64,000 nt of DNA from Lachnospiraceae bacterium. GTDB taxonomy: Bacteria > Bacillota > Clostridia > Lachnospirales > Lachnospiraceae. A program made the position numbers and the translations under genes. The notes beneath the pieces were generated by a model, which ran no database searches, was not told the DNA's origin, and saw only the letters and a list, made by a program, of their open reading frames with translations. The stretch is from contig JAUNGG010000013.1 of assembly GCA_030524635.1 (NCBI GenBank), positions 1 to 64,000 of the forward strand. The letters are read 5' to 3'. Positions 51,283 through 60,717 of this stretch are shown here, in pieces (the stretch's first letter is position 1; the number at the start of each line of letters is the position of its first letter).

Positions 51283-53085
51283 ATGAAGCTGGTAAAGGAA
51301 AGCGTTCAGGTCATCAGGCTGAATTTTTTAAATGTACTTGGCTTTGAACTGCTTTACCGGTTTTTGACGGTTCCCTTGTTTTTAATGCTTGCAGACCGGG
51401 GGCTTGGCTTTGCGCTTAAGGCCTCCGGCTACAGCTATGTGACGGCCGGAAATCTGTTTGCCTTTCTGCTGAAGCCGTGGACGCTGCTGTTTCTGCTGGC
51501 TGCTGGCCTTATGGGCCTTTTCTTTTTGACTGTAGAGTGCGGCAGCCTGCTGACGGCTTATGAAGGAACCGTATACTTAAGAAAGGTGTCTCCTGCTGAA
51601 ATGCTGGCCGGCGGTCTGGAGAAGATAACCGATGAGTTTGAAAAGAAAAGCTGGAAGCTGCCGCTGGTGCTGACAGGAGATTACCTGCTGATCAATCTGT
51701 TTTTGATCTACCGGATATTCAGCCATGTAAAGCCGGTGAATTTTGTTATGGATGAACTGGCTGCCACTTCATTTGGAAGCCCGGTGACGGCTGCAGCCGT
51801 GATCGGGCTGGCAGCGTTGCTGCTTCCTGGTACCTTTACCCTTCATTTTTCCATGCTGGAGCAGAAATCTTTTGAGGACAGCTGGTGGAACAGCTGCCAG
51901 CTGATGAAGCAGAGGTTCTGGCAGGTGCTGTTTTTGCTGGGAATGGGAAACCTGCTGCTGACGGCAGCCATGGAAGCCGTTTATCTTTTGACGGTGACCG
52001 TTTCGGCAGTGCTGATCACATGCTTTGTCCAGAAAAGTCTTCAGTTAGCAGTGCTGCTTGGAGTGACAGAACGGATCGATCTGGTCATCTTGTTTCTTTT
52101 TAGTATGTTTACCTGCATTTTAAACCTGGGGATTCTGACGGTGGCCTACTACCGCATGCAGGAGAGGAAGCTGGGGCGGCCCTTCTGGAGCTCTTCCGGG
52201 AGAGTGCTGGGAGCCGGTTATCGGAAAAAGCTTTTGTGGCTTGGCATGGTGCTGGCTTTTATCAGTGCGTTTTTCGTGTTTGACCTTTCTTATAACGGCT
52301 CTCTTGCCGGAAGTGACGCCCTTTTGGAGATTCAGATCACAGCACATCGGGGAAGCTCCGGGGCAGCGCCGGAAAATACCATGGCAGCGATCCAGATGGC
52401 TGTGGAGGAGATGGCGGATTTTGTGGAGATCGATGTGCAGGAAAGCCTGGACGGAGCGGTGGTCCTGTGCCATGACAGGAACCTGGAACGGCTGGCGGGC
52501 GTGAACCGGAATGTTAAGGATATGACGCTTGAAGAGCTGCAGGCTCTGGATGTGGGAAGCAGCTATTCTGCTGAATTTGCAGGCGAACCGATTCCAACTC
52601 TGCAGGAAGTGCTGGAGTATGGAAAAGGCCGGATCAGCTTTAATATTGAACTGAAAAATATCGGGGACCAGACGGATCTGCCGGAACGGGTAGCTGCCAT
52701 GATCCAGGAGATGGATATGAAGGAGCAGTGCGTGGTTTCCTCCGTCTATATGAACTACCTGGAGCGGATGAAAGCGGCAGATCCGGATATTCGAACCGGA
52801 TATATTGTTGCGGCGGCCTACGGCAATTATTATAAAAATGAAAACTGGGATTTTATCAGTCTACGGTCCAGCTTTGTCACCAGGGAGCTGGTGGAGCGAG
52901 TGCATGAGGCCGGAAAAGCCATCCATGCCTGGACGGTGAACAGTACTGCTGAGCTGGAGGAAATGAAGCAGGCAGGCGTAGACAATATTATAACCGATTA
53001 CCCGGTACGTGCCAGAGAGATCTGCTTCCGGGAGGAGGCTACAGAAAATCTCCTGGAGTATATTCAGTTGATCTTTAAAAAATAG
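51283..53085 (+). CDS. Glycerophosphodiester phosphodiesterase with N-terminal membrane domain
   Basis: A 600-residue protein. Residues 1-345 contain about eight membrane helices (GDPD membrane domain), and residues 350-595 are the GDPD TIM barrel. Catalytic landmarks are ITAHRGSSGAAPENTM (His and Arg), VEIDVQESLDGAVVLCHD (metal Glu/Asp and second His) and FNIELKN. It hydrolyses glycerophosphodiesters or a polyglycerol-phosphate polymer outside the cell. GAAGGAGAGG before ATG 51283 sets the start. It belongs to a run of co-directional genes. Confidence 0.9.
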   Translation: MKLVKESVQVIRLNFLNVLGFELLYRFLTVPLFLMLADRGLGFALKASGYSYVTAGNLFAFLLKPWTLLFLLAAGLMGLFFLTVECGSLLTAYEGTVYLRKVSPAEMLAGGLEKITDEFEKKSWKLPLVLTGDYLLINLFLIYRIFSHVKPVNFVMDELAATSFGSPVTAAAVIGLAALLLPGTFTLHFSMLEQKSFEDSWWNSCQLMKQRFWQVLFLLGMGNLLLTAAMEAVYLLTVTVSAVLITCFVQKSLQLAVLLGVTERIDLVILFLFSMFTCILNLGILTVAYYRMQERKLGRPFWSSSGRVLGAGYRKKLLWLGMVLAFISAFFVFDLSYNGSLAGSDALLEIQITAHRGSSGAAPENTMAAIQMAVEEMADFVEIDVQESLDGAVVLCHDRNLERLAGVNRNVKDMTLEELQALDVGSSYSAEFAGEPIPTLQEVLEYGKGRISFNIELKNIGDQTDLPERVAAMIQEMDMKEQCVVSSVYMNYLERMKAADPDIRTGYIVAAAYGNYYKNENWDFISLRSSFVTRELVERVHEAGKAIHAWTVNSTAELEEMKQAGVDNIITDYPVRAREICFREEATENLLEYIQLIFKK

Positions 53086-53156
53086 ATAAAAGATAGATGA
53101 AAGGACGCGGCGGTGAAGGTACAAAAGCCGCTGTGAAAGGACATTAGGAGCAAAAG

Positions 53157-53609
53157 ATGAAGGTAGTATTGCAGAGAGTCCGGGAGGCAGCAGTGGCTGT
53201 GGACGGGCAGGAGATCGGGCGCATCGGGAAGGGATTCCTTCTGCTGGTGGGCGTTTCCAATGAGGATGATGAACAAATCGCAGACCGGATGATGGATAAG
53301 ATCTGTAAGCTGCGGATCTTTGAGGATGAAAATGGAAAAACCAATCTGTCTCTGGCAGATGTGGATGGCCAGGTGCTGGTAGTCAGCCAATTTACCTTGT
53401 ATGCAGACTGCCACAAGGGAAACCGGCCAAGCTTTATCGGCGCAGGGCAGCCGGATATGGCAGAGGCTCTGTACGAATATATGATAACAGGCTTTAAAGA
53501 GCGGGTGCCGGTGGTACAGCACGGCAGCTTCGGAGCTGACATGAAGGTCAGCCTGGTCAATGACGGGCCGTTTACCATTGTGCTGGACAGCAGGGAGTTA
53601 TTCCGGTAA
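53157..53609 (+). CDS. dtd: D-aminoacyl-tRNA deacylase
   Basis: A 150-residue DTD that removes D-amino acids (and glycine mis-charged on tRNA-Ala) from tRNA. The signature [17 protein letters not shown] and the cross-subunit NDGPFTI Gly-cisPro loop are present. It begins [17 protein letters not shown], as in the family. In low-GC bacteria it often follows relA; here it follows a GDPD and lies 550 codons after a small alarmone synthetase. Confidence 0.94.
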   Translation: MKVVLQRVREAAVAVDGQEIGRIGKGFLLLVGVSNEDDEQIADRMMDKICKLRIFEDENGKTNLSLADVDGQVLVVSQFTLYADCHKGNRPSFIGAGQPDMAEALYEYMITGFKERVPVVQHGSFGADMKVSLVNDGPFTIVLDSRELFR

Positions 53610-53648
53610 GCCGGAGAAAATAGACAGGAAATAACGGAGGATAAGAAC

Positions 53649-55043
53649 ATGGCAAGAAAGACAAAGGGCCAGGAGCTGGCTGAAAAATTAACCTGGAGTG
53701 CACCAAATATTGCAAAGGATGCGCCGAAGCAGATTAGCAAGGCACAGAAATTCTGTGAAGGCTACAAGAAGTTTTTGGATGAAGGAAAGACGGAGCGGGA
53801 GTGCGTCCGCTATGCCGTGAAGCTTCTGGAAAAGAGCGGATACCGCCCATTCTGTGCAGACGAAAGCTATGAGCCTGGCGATAAGGTTTACTTTGTGAAT
53901 CGGGGGAAAGCGCTGATTGCAACCACCTTCGGCACGGAATCCGTGGAGAAGGGTGTCCGCATTAACGGCGCTCATATTGACTCCCCAAGATTGGATCTGA
54001 AGCCCAATCCAATGTATGAGAAGGAGGACATGGCTTACTTTAAGACCCATTATTACGGCGGAATCCGCAAGTATCAGTGGGGAGCTACCCCTCTGGCTAT
54101 GCATGGCGTGGTGATCCGCAAGGATGGAACGGCTGTGGACATCTGTATCGGCGAGAAGCCGGATGAGCCGGTATTCTGCATTACCGACCTGCTGCCTCAT
54201 CTGGCAGGAAAGCAGAATGAGAGGCCGCTGGCAGAGGGACTTAAGGGAGAGGAATTGAATATCGTCATCGGCTCCCTTCCTTATCAGGATGAGTCTGTAA
54301 AGGAGCCGGTAAAGCTTCTGGCGCTGCAGCTGTTAAATGAAAAATACGGCATCACAGAGGCAGATTTCTACCGGGCTGAGATCGAGATGGTTCCGGCTGT
54401 GAAGGCAGCGGATGTAGGACTGGACCGCAGCATGATCGGCGCTTACGGGCAGGATGACCGCATTTGTGCTTACACGGCTCTGATGGCAGAGATCGATACC
54501 CAGATGCCGCCTCTGACCACCGTAACCATCCTGACAGACAAGGAGGAGATCGGCTCTGAGGGAAATACTGGCCTGAATTCCGACTATGTACTCCATTATC
54601 TGGAGGATCTGGCAGATCAGGCCTGCGTTCCGGTGCGGAAGGTGCTCCGCAATTCCACCTGCCTGTCCTCTGATGTAAATGCAGCATACGACCCTACCTT
54701 CCCGGAGGTATATGAAAGCCGCAATTCCTGCTATATCAACCGGGGCTGCGTGCTGACCAAGTATACCGGCGCCAGAGGCAAGAGTGCATCCAACGATGCC
54801 AGCGCAGAGCTGATGGCAAAGGTGATCCGTATCATGGATGCAGAGGGCGTGTACTGGCAGGCCGGTGAGCTGGGCAAGGTAGATGCCGGCGGCGGCGGAA
54901 CCATTGCCAAGTATGTGGCCCACATGGACGTGGATACCGTTGACCTTGGGGTGCCGATCTTGTCCATGCATTCGCCTTTTGAGCTGTCCTCCAAGCTGGA
55001 TGTCTGGAATACATATAAGGCGTTTAAGGCGTTCTATAAGTAG
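53649..55043 (+). CDS. M18 family aminopeptidase
   Basis: A 464-residue zinc aminopeptidase of the M18 family (aspartyl aminopeptidase-like). Metal and catalytic motifs are GAHIDSPRLDLKPNP, TDKEEIGSEGNTG (catalytic and ligand Glu) and the C-terminal SMHSPFELSSKLD (ligand His). The length matches the clostridial members. CGGAGGATAAG precedes the ATG. It probably trims acidic or neutral N-terminal residues in the cytoplasm. Confidence 0.92.
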   Translation: MARKTKGQELAEKLTWSAPNIAKDAPKQISKAQKFCEGYKKFLDEGKTERECVRYAVKLLEKSGYRPFCADESYEPGDKVYFVNRGKALIATTFGTESVEKGVRINGAHIDSPRLDLKPNPMYEKEDMAYFKTHYYGGIRKYQWGATPLAMHGVVIRKDGTAVDICIGEKPDEPVFCITDLLPHLAGKQNERPLAEGLKGEELNIVIGSLPYQDESVKEPVKLLALQLLNEKYGITEADFYRAEIEMVPAVKAADVGLDRSMIGAYGQDDRICAYTALMAEIDTQMPPLTTVTILTDKEEIGSEGNTGLNSDYVLHYLEDLADQACVPVRKVLRNSTCLSSDVNAAYDPTFPEVYESRNSCYINRGCVLTKYTGARGKSASNDASAELMAKVIRIMDAEGVYWQAGELGKVDAGGGGTIAKYVAHMDVDTVDLGVPILSMHSPFELSSKLDVWNTYKAFKAFYK

Positions 55044-55070
55044 AAGGATTTTTTATGTGGCGAGAGTACG

Positions 55071-55203
55071 CATCGGACGGGTACCTCCCTGTTCAGCGCG
55101 CTCTCGCTCTATTCAGCGCGCAGCGGTACATAAGGCGCGTGGGAGACCGCGCCTAAGTGCCGGCGGGCTGAAAAGGCATTCACAGGGAGCTACCCGTCCG
55201 ATG
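55071..55203. repeat. 133-nt imperfect palindrome with nested hairpins
   Basis: CATCGGACGGGTA-C-CTCCCTG at 55071-55091 pairs with CAGGGAG-C-TACCCGTCCGATG at 55183-55203, with one internal C-C mismatch, and the pairing extends by one more base pair (55092/55182). Inside are TTCAGC/GCTGAA (55092-55097, 55167-55172), GGCGCG/CGCGCC (55134-55153 region) and a direct repeat of TTCAGCGCGC (55092 and 55112). It has no T-tract, so it is not a usual terminator. The rest of the 55044-55479 gap is AT-rich and seems to hold only the next gene's leader. Confidence 0.65.
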
Positions 55204-55479
55204 CTGCTTGACTGGCAATGAATGAGGAAAACGGTTTAGGTTGTGTTATTGGCTGACGAAATGGTGGTGACGGAAGGCTTAAATTTTTATGAATTTGATG
55301 GAAATGCTTTTTTTTCTGGACTTCCTATGTTATAACTATAGAACGTAGCCTGGGAGCTTGCAGATGAGACAGCTCTGGGCGATTGCGTTCTGCGTGCTGA
55401 TTGTGAATACAGAGAAGCGGCCAGCATGGCAGGGGTTAGGAAGTGCATTGTATTTAGAAAGAGAAAAGGAATTGAAGTG

Positions 55480-56553
55480 ATGAGAAAATTTACAAAGTTA
55501 TGTTTATGCACCGTGGCAGCGGCGGCTTTGGCTGCCGGATGCGGGAAGAAGGATGTTCAGGAGACGACGGTGGCTGAGACTACGGCGGCCCAGACTCAGG
55601 AGGAGGTGCCGGAGGGCAAGGTGACTTTGGGTGAGTATAAGGGACTGGAGATCGCAGAGGTGGATACCACTGTGACAGATGAGCAGGTGGAGAACCAGAT
55701 CAGCTATGTTCTGGACAGCAATCCGGAAGAGGTTGAGGTAACGGACCGGGCTGCCAAGGACGGCGATGTGGTGAATATCGACTATGTTGGCATGAAGGAC
55801 GGAGAGGCGTTTGCAGGAGGTACTGCAGAGGGCTATGATCTGGAGTTAGGGTCCGGGACCTTTATCGATGGCTTTGAGGATGGGCTGATCGGTGCGAATG
55901 TGGGAGATGAGCTGAGTCTGAACCTGACATTCCCGGAGGACTACGGCAGTGCTGAGTTAGCTGGTCAGGATGTGGTGTTTGACGTTACGGTGAATGCCAT
56001 CAAGGAGAAGAAGGATGCGGTGCTGGATGATGCTTTTGTACAGCGGATTTCCCAGACCAGCAAGACCGTGGAGGAGTATCGGGCAGAGATCCGGACCATG
56101 CTGGAGGAGAACGCCAAGGAGAACGCAGAATATCAGAAACAGAATGATGTGATGGATCAGGTGATCGCAGCAAGCAGCTTCGAGGGACTGGATGCCCAGG
56201 TGGACGCCGAACTGGAGCAGCAGCTGGCACAGATGCAGCTGGCTCTGGATCAGAGCAGTATGAGTCTCAGCGATTATGCATCTATGTTTGGCATGGATGA
56301 GGATGGATTTAAGGATTATATGCGTTCGGATATTGAGAACAGCATTAAGATCAGCCTGGTAACAAAGGAGATTGCTGCACAGGAGAACATGGAAGTGGAT
56401 GATGATGCCAGGATGGACGTGGCTGCTATTTATGGACTTGACAGTCCGGATGAGCTGATTCAGACTTATGGACAGGAAGCATTGGATGAGGCAGCCCGGA
56501 ATATTATGGTTATGAATTTCCTGGTTGAAAATGCAAAAATCGTAGAAGAGTAG
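55480..56553 (+). CDS. Trigger-factor-like lipoprotein with FKBP domain
   Basis: A 357-residue lipoprotein. The signal MRKFTKLCLCTVAAAALAAG with Cys21 is followed by a Thr-rich linker. Residues 50-115 resemble trigger-factor helical and strand elements (KVTLGEYKGLEIAEVDTTVT). The FKBP peptidyl-prolyl isomerase domain (about 100-190) has GDVVNIDYVGMKDGEAFAGG and FIDGFEDGLIGANVGD. A trigger-factor-like C-terminal helical domain closes it. It lacks the ribosome-binding N-terminal domain, so it is probably a folding factor outside the membrane. AAAAGGAATTGAAGTG supports the start. Confidence 0.85.
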   Translation: MRKFTKLCLCTVAAAALAAGCGKKDVQETTVAETTAAQTQEEVPEGKVTLGEYKGLEIAEVDTTVTDEQVENQISYVLDSNPEEVEVTDRAAKDGDVVNIDYVGMKDGEAFAGGTAEGYDLELGSGTFIDGFEDGLIGANVGDELSLNLTFPEDYGSAELAGQDVVFDVTVNAIKEKKDAVLDDAFVQRISQTSKTVEEYRAEIRTMLEENAKENAEYQKQNDVMDQVIAASSFEGLDAQVDAELEQQLAQMQLALDQSSMSLSDYASMFGMDEDGFKDYMRSDIENSIKISLVTKEIAAQENMEVDDDARMDVAAIYGLDSPDELIQTYGQEALDEAARNIMVMNFLVENAKIVEE

Positions 56554-56577
56554 GATACAGGGCAGAGGAGAAAATTC

Positions 56578-57174
56578 ATGAAAGAGCTGAAGGACAGGAT
56601 CCGCAGGGACGGAATCGTTAAGGCAGGGAATGTATTAAAGGTAGACAGTTTTTTAAATCATCAGATGGATATTAAGTTATTTGAGGCGATCGGACGGGAG
56701 TTTAAGCGGCGTTTCGCGGATGCAGAGGTTAATAAGATCCTGACCATCGAGGCATCCGGTATCGGAATTGCCTGCGTGGTGGCCCAGAGTTTTGATGTGC
56801 CTGTGGTATTTGCCAAGAAGACCCAGACCAAGAATATTGCCGGTGAGGTTTATACCACAAAGGTAGAGTCCTTTACCCATGGAAGAATTTATGACATTAT
56901 CGTGTCAAAGAAATTTCTGGGAAAGGGCGATAAGGTGCTGCTGATCGATGATTTCCTTGCCAATGGAAAGGCTTTGGAGGGCCTGGTCCAGCTGGTAGAG
57001 GATTCCGGCGCTGAGCTGGTGGGAGCTGGAATCGTGATCGAGAAGGGCTTCCAGGTAGGCGGAGATGCACTTCGCTCCAAGGGAATCCGGATCGAATCCC
57101 TGGCGATCGTGGACAGCATGGATGAAGAAACAGGAACCATCGTCTTCCGGGGAGATGAACAGGATGAGCAGTAG
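56578..57174 (+). CDS. xpt: Xanthine phosphoribosyltransferase
   Basis: A 198-residue purine salvage enzyme that converts xanthine and PRPP to XMP. The N-terminus [20 protein letters not shown] is characteristic, [12 protein letters not shown] is the base-binding region, and [13 protein letters not shown] is the PRPP loop. It lies 24 bases after the lipoprotein gene, so the purine riboswitch common before xpt is absent. It overlaps the HAD gene by 11 bases. Confidence 0.94.
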   Translation: MKELKDRIRRDGIVKAGNVLKVDSFLNHQMDIKLFEAIGREFKRRFADAEVNKILTIEASGIGIACVVAQSFDVPVVFAKKTQTKNIAGEVYTTKVESFTHGRIYDIIVSKKFLGKGDKVLLIDDFLANGKALEGLVQLVEDSGAELVGAGIVIEKGFQVGGDALRSKGIRIESLAIVDSMDEETGTIVFRGDEQDEQ

Positions 57175-57976
57175 GAAAGCACTGTTTTTTGATGTAGACG
57201 GAACCCTGCTCAGCGAGATCACCAGGCAGGTGCCGGAGAGCGCCGTAAAGGCGGTGGAGACGGCCAGAAGGCAGGGGCATCTGGTATTTATCAATTCCGG
57301 CCGGGTATCAAAGCTTCTGGATCCCATCCGGAAGCTGATCCAGGTGGACGGATATCTGTGCGGCTGCGGAACCTATATCGTCTTAGGAGATCAGGAGCTG
57401 TATGCCAGGAAAATCCCTCATGAGCAGGGCATTGCCATCAAGCAGGCGCTTAAGGTACATAAGATCCAGGGAATCCTGGAGGGAAAGGGCGGATGTCATT
57501 TCTTCAAGGATCTCTCCGGAATCCCCAGGCTGGAGCAGATGAGGGAGAACATTGGAAAAGAAGGAGCGGTTTCCCCTTATTTTATTGAAGATGACAATTA
57601 CGATTTTGATAAATTCTGCTGCGTGACGGATAAAAGCAGTGATAAAGAAGGCTTTTTCCAAACCATACAGGAGGATTTTCAGATCATTGATCGGGGAAAT
57701 GATTTCTGGGAATGTGTTCCAAAGGGACATTCCAAGGCCACTGCCATTCAGATGGTTTTGGATCATTATGGCCTGTCGCTGGAGGACGCCTACGTGTTCG
57801 GGGACAGCACCAATGACCTTCCTATGTTTACTTATGCAAAGCACACGGTCCTGATGGGACATCACGACAAGGAGCTGGAGCCCTATGCCTCCTTGATCAC
57901 CAGAACGGTGGAGGAAGATGGGGTGGCCTACGCCATGAAGGCGCTGGGCATCATTAATGAGGTTTTTTATTCGTAA
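57164..57976 (+). CDS. HAD-superfamily Cof-type phosphatase
   Basis: A 270-residue HAD hydrolase of the Cof/IIB type. Motif I is [11 protein letters not shown], motif II FINSGR, and motifs III/IV lie in [14 protein letters not shown] and [15 protein letters not shown]. The cap domain is the IIB insert. ATG 57164 has GGGGAG nine bases upstream and overlaps the end of xpt. It probably dephosphorylates a sugar phosphate or a nucleotide or cofactor phosphate. Confidence 0.9.
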   Translation: MSSRKALFFDVDGTLLSEITRQVPESAVKAVETARRQGHLVFINSGRVSKLLDPIRKLIQVDGYLCGCGTYIVLGDQELYARKIPHEQGIAIKQALKVHKIQGILEGKGGCHFFKDLSGIPRLEQMRENIGKEGAVSPYFIEDDNYDFDKFCCVTDKSSDKEGFFQTIQEDFQIIDRGNDFWECVPKGHSKATAIQMVLDHYGLSLEDAYVFGDSTNDLPMFTYAKHTVLMGHHDKELEPYASLITRTVEEDGVAYAMKALGIINEVFYS

Positions 57977-57987
57977 CAAGATTTTGG

Positions 57988-58033
57988 ACGCAGCAGGAGA
58001 TCGGGGGAACGGACTTTTGCTGCGTTTTGTTTT
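57988..58033 (+). terminator. Terminator after xpt-HAD
   Basis: ACGCAGCA (57988-57995) pairs with TGCTGCGT (58018-58025), followed by TTTTGTTTTT. Confidence 0.8.
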
Positions 58034-58110
58034 TCGATGTTTCCGTTTTGGATGTCATGGAAAAGCATGAAGTTTCCAAAAAGAGTGAAGCTCTGGAAAA
58101 GAGGCTGTGA

Positions 58111-59700
58111 TTGAAAAAGAGATTATACAGGATTCTGATGGCTGTGCTGTGGATCTGTTTTCTGGCAGCAGCCGTAAGGATTCTTTTTATTTTAGATCCC
58201 GGTATGGGAAGAAAACCGAATGGGCAGTCTGCCGCAGCGGAAACGGAATTTCCCGGAGGGGAGCTGGATGGTCCGACAGAGGAGAAGGGACATTCCGGTG
58301 GGGAGGACAAAAGCCATGCACAGGAGACCGGTGGCGAAGAGGCTCTGGCAGAGGAGCAGGAGAGTCTGGCAGAGGAAACCGGCAGTACCGGGCAGGAGGC
58401 AGATCCGAAGCAGGCTGCAGGCAGCTGGAAGACGGTCATCGAGGGGACCGCATCGCCCTCTGATGCGGCAAAGCGGCCTCCGTGCATCGCCATCGCATCG
58501 GATCTGCATTATCAGTCTGCCCAGACCACCGATTACGGAAAAGCATTTGAAAAATTTGTAAAAGAGGGGGACGGCAAGGTTAATGCCTACCTGCCTCAGC
58601 TTTTGGATGCTCTGATCGACGAGCTGATTGCCCAGAAGCCAGATGCATTCCTGCTGACAGGCGATATTACCATCAATGGGGAGAAGATCAATCATCTGGA
58701 GCTGGCTGAGAAACTGGAAAGGCTGAACCAGGCCGGAATCCAGACGCTGATCATCCCAGGAAATCACGACATTAATAATTACCGGGGGCGGCTGTATTTC
58801 GGTGATGAGGAGACGGAGGCGGAAAGCATATCTCTGGAGGAATTTACCCAAATTTATGCAGACTTTGGGTGGAACCAGGCCATCAGCCGGGATGCAGCGT
58901 CATTCAGCTATGTGTATCCTTTAAGCGAAACGGTGTGGCTGATGCTTCTGGATACGGCCCAGTATGAGCCGCTCAATATTGTGGATGGAGCGGTAAGGCA
59001 GGAAACCCTTCTGTGGATGAGGAAAAATCTGGAAAGAGCCAGAGAGGCAGGAATCCAGATGATCGTGTCCGGCCATCACAATCTGCTGCAGGAGAGCCGG
59101 ATGTTTACCACGATGTGTGTGCTGGAGAACAGCAGGGAAGTGGTGGAGCTTCTGGAGGAGTATCAGGTTCCCCTGTATGTCAGCGGCCATCTCCATCTTC
59201 AGCGGATCCAGAAGCACAAAAGGGAGCCGGGAGCAGAAGGGTACGGGATCTGCGAGATCGTCAGTGATGCCGTCAGCATTCCGCCCTGCCAGTACGGGCT
59301 CTTATCCTGGGATACCAATGGTGCTCTTACCTATGAGACCCGGCAGACGGATGTGAGCGGCTGGGCAAGGCGGTCTGGACAGACTGATGAAAATCTCCTG
59401 GATTTTGAGGCCTATGAGAAGCGGTATGTGCGGGAATTAATCCGGGATCAGATCCTGGAGCAGACGGTCAGAGTGCCGGAGGCTATGGCTGGGACAATGG
59501 CAGACCTGTATGCAGAGATCTATGCGGATTACTGCGCCGGGATTCCCATCCACCGGCAGGCAGCAGAGCGCTCAGAGGGATATCAGAGCTGGGCCAGGTA
59601 TCTGCCGGACAGCAATTCCTTCCAGGAAATCAAGGCTATGCTGAAGGACAGCCTGCAGGACAACAACAGCTTCATTCTTCTGGGGGAGGAATGGGACTAA
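58111..59700 (+). CDS. Membrane-anchored metallophosphoesterase
   Basis: A 529-residue calcineurin-like phosphoesterase. An N-terminal membrane helix (about residues 5-28) and a Glu/Gly-rich linker (35-115) precede the domain. Metal motifs in order are IAIASDLHY, LLTGDITINGEK, IPGNHDINNYRG, IVSGHHNLL and VSGHLHLQRI. The start is TTG 58111, preceded by a stop in frame and GAGG; a later ATG would remove half of the membrane helix. It acts outside the cell. The substrate is unknown. Confidence 0.85.
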   Translation: MKKRLYRILMAVLWICFLAAAVRILFILDPGMGRKPNGQSAAAETEFPGGELDGPTEEKGHSGGEDKSHAQETGGEEALAEEQESLAEETGSTGQEADPKQAAGSWKTVIEGTASPSDAAKRPPCIAIASDLHYQSAQTTDYGKAFEKFVKEGDGKVNAYLPQLLDALIDELIAQKPDAFLLTGDITINGEKINHLELAEKLERLNQAGIQTLIIPGNHDINNYRGRLYFGDEETEAESISLEEFTQIYADFGWNQAISRDAASFSYVYPLSETVWLMLLDTAQYEPLNIVDGAVRQETLLWMRKNLERAREAGIQMIVSGHHNLLQESRMFTTMCVLENSREVVELLEEYQVPLYVSGHLHLQRIQKHKREPGAEGYGICEIVSDAVSIPPCQYGLLSWDTNGALTYETRQTDVSGWARRSGQTDENLLDFEAYEKRYVRELIRDQILEQTVRVPEAMAGTMADLYAEIYADYCAGIPIHRQAAERSEGYQSWARYLPDSNSFQEIKAMLKDSLQDNNSFILLGEEWD

Positions 59701-59726
59701 AGAGCAGGTAAAAAGGCAGCAAAGGG

Positions 59727-59773
59727 AAAATGGCTGGCATGCGGGAATTTCTTCCTGTATGCCAGCCATTTCT
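59727..59773. terminator. Bidirectional terminator before the transketolase genes
   Basis: AAATGGCTGGCAT near 59728 pairs with ATGCCAGCCATTT ending at 59772, with further imperfect pairing inward. It lies between convergent genes. Confidence 0.8.
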
Positions 59774-59791
59774 TCTAATAAGAATTTTTAA

Positions 59792-60715
59792 TTATAAGCT
59801 CTTTACTGCCTTCACAATATCTGCTGGGGTCAGGTTATACTCAGCCAGCAGGTCAAACGGCTTTCCGGACTGGCCGAAGCGGTCCTGAACGCCGATCTTC
59901 TTAAACTTGAAATCACCATTTCCTAATAATGCAGAAGCTACCGCGTCGCCTAAGCCGCCGATCACAGAATGCTCCTCTGCGGTCACTACCTTTTTGCACT
60001 TCTTTGCGTAGGTCAGGATGGTCTCCTCATCCAGAGGCTTGATGGTGTGGATGTTTACCACAGCGGCATGAATGCCCTCAGCCTGTAAGGTGTCAGCCGC
60101 CTGGAGAGCCGCTTCCACCATGATTCCGCAGGCGAAGATAACCGCATCGGTTCCCTCGCGGAGCACATTAGCCTTGCCGATCTCAAAGGGCATGTTCATA
60201 TCCAGAACCGGGGATGGCATGCGGGCCATGCGCAGGTAAGCCGGCCCCTGCATCTCGGTCATTGCCTTTACTGCACGCTTGGCCTCATTGGCATCACAGG
60301 GAACGATAACGGTCATATCCGGGATTACGCGCATCAGGGCGATATCCTCGATGGCCTGATGGGTGCCGCCGTCCTCGCCCAGGGTTACACCTGCGTGAGA
60401 CATGGCGAATTTTACATTAAAGCCGCCGTAAGCACAGCCGTTTCTCACCTGGTCGTAGGCGCGGCCGGTACCGAAGATGGCGAAGGTGCTGACGAATGGA
60501 ATATATCCCATGGAAGCCAGGCCAACTGCCATATCCACCATGTTAGCCTCTGCGATTCCTGCATTGAAGAACCGCTCCGGGAATTTATCTGCAAATTTAT
60601 AGGTCATTGTGGAGTGGGATAAGTCGGCGTCAAGTGCGACAATCTTGTCATTTACCTCTCCTAACTCTGCTAATGCCTCGCCGTAGGCAACTCGAATCGC
60701 TTTCTTCTCGCTCAT
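59792..60715 (-). CDS. Transketolase, C-terminal subunit
   Basis: A 307-residue protein equivalent to the pyrimidine-binding and C-terminal domains of transketolase. It opens with AIRVAYGEALAELGEVNDKI and has ERFFNAGIAEANMVDMAVGL (catalytic Glu of the Pyr domain) and VTAEEHSVIGGLGDAVA in the last domain. It forms the active enzyme with the N-terminal subunit encoded two bases upstream. It works in the non-oxidative pentose phosphate pathway. Confidence 0.92.
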   Translation of the reverse strand: MSEKKAIRVAYGEALAELGEVNDKIVALDADLSHSTMTYKFADKFPERFFNAGIAEANMVDMAVGLASMGYIPFVSTFAIFGTGRAYDQVRNGCAYGGFNVKFAMSHAGVTLGEDGGTHQAIEDIALMRVIPDMTVIVPCDANEAKRAVKAMTEMQGPAYLRMARMPSPVLDMNMPFEIGKANVLREGTDAVIFACGIMVEAALQAADTLQAEGIHAAVVNIHTIKPLDEETILTYAKKCKKVVTAEEHSVIGGLGDAVASALLGNGDFKFKKIGVQDRFGQSGKPFDLLAEYNLTPADIVKAVKSL

Positions 60716-60717
60716 GC

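Noticed and set aside
55071-55203. Integron attC site or Rho-independent terminator
   Set aside because: The outer stem lacks attC core sites (GTTRRRY), no integrase is near, and there is no T-tract after the stem.
56554-56577. Purine riboswitch before xpt
   Set aside because: Only 24 bases separate xpt from the preceding gene, which is too short.
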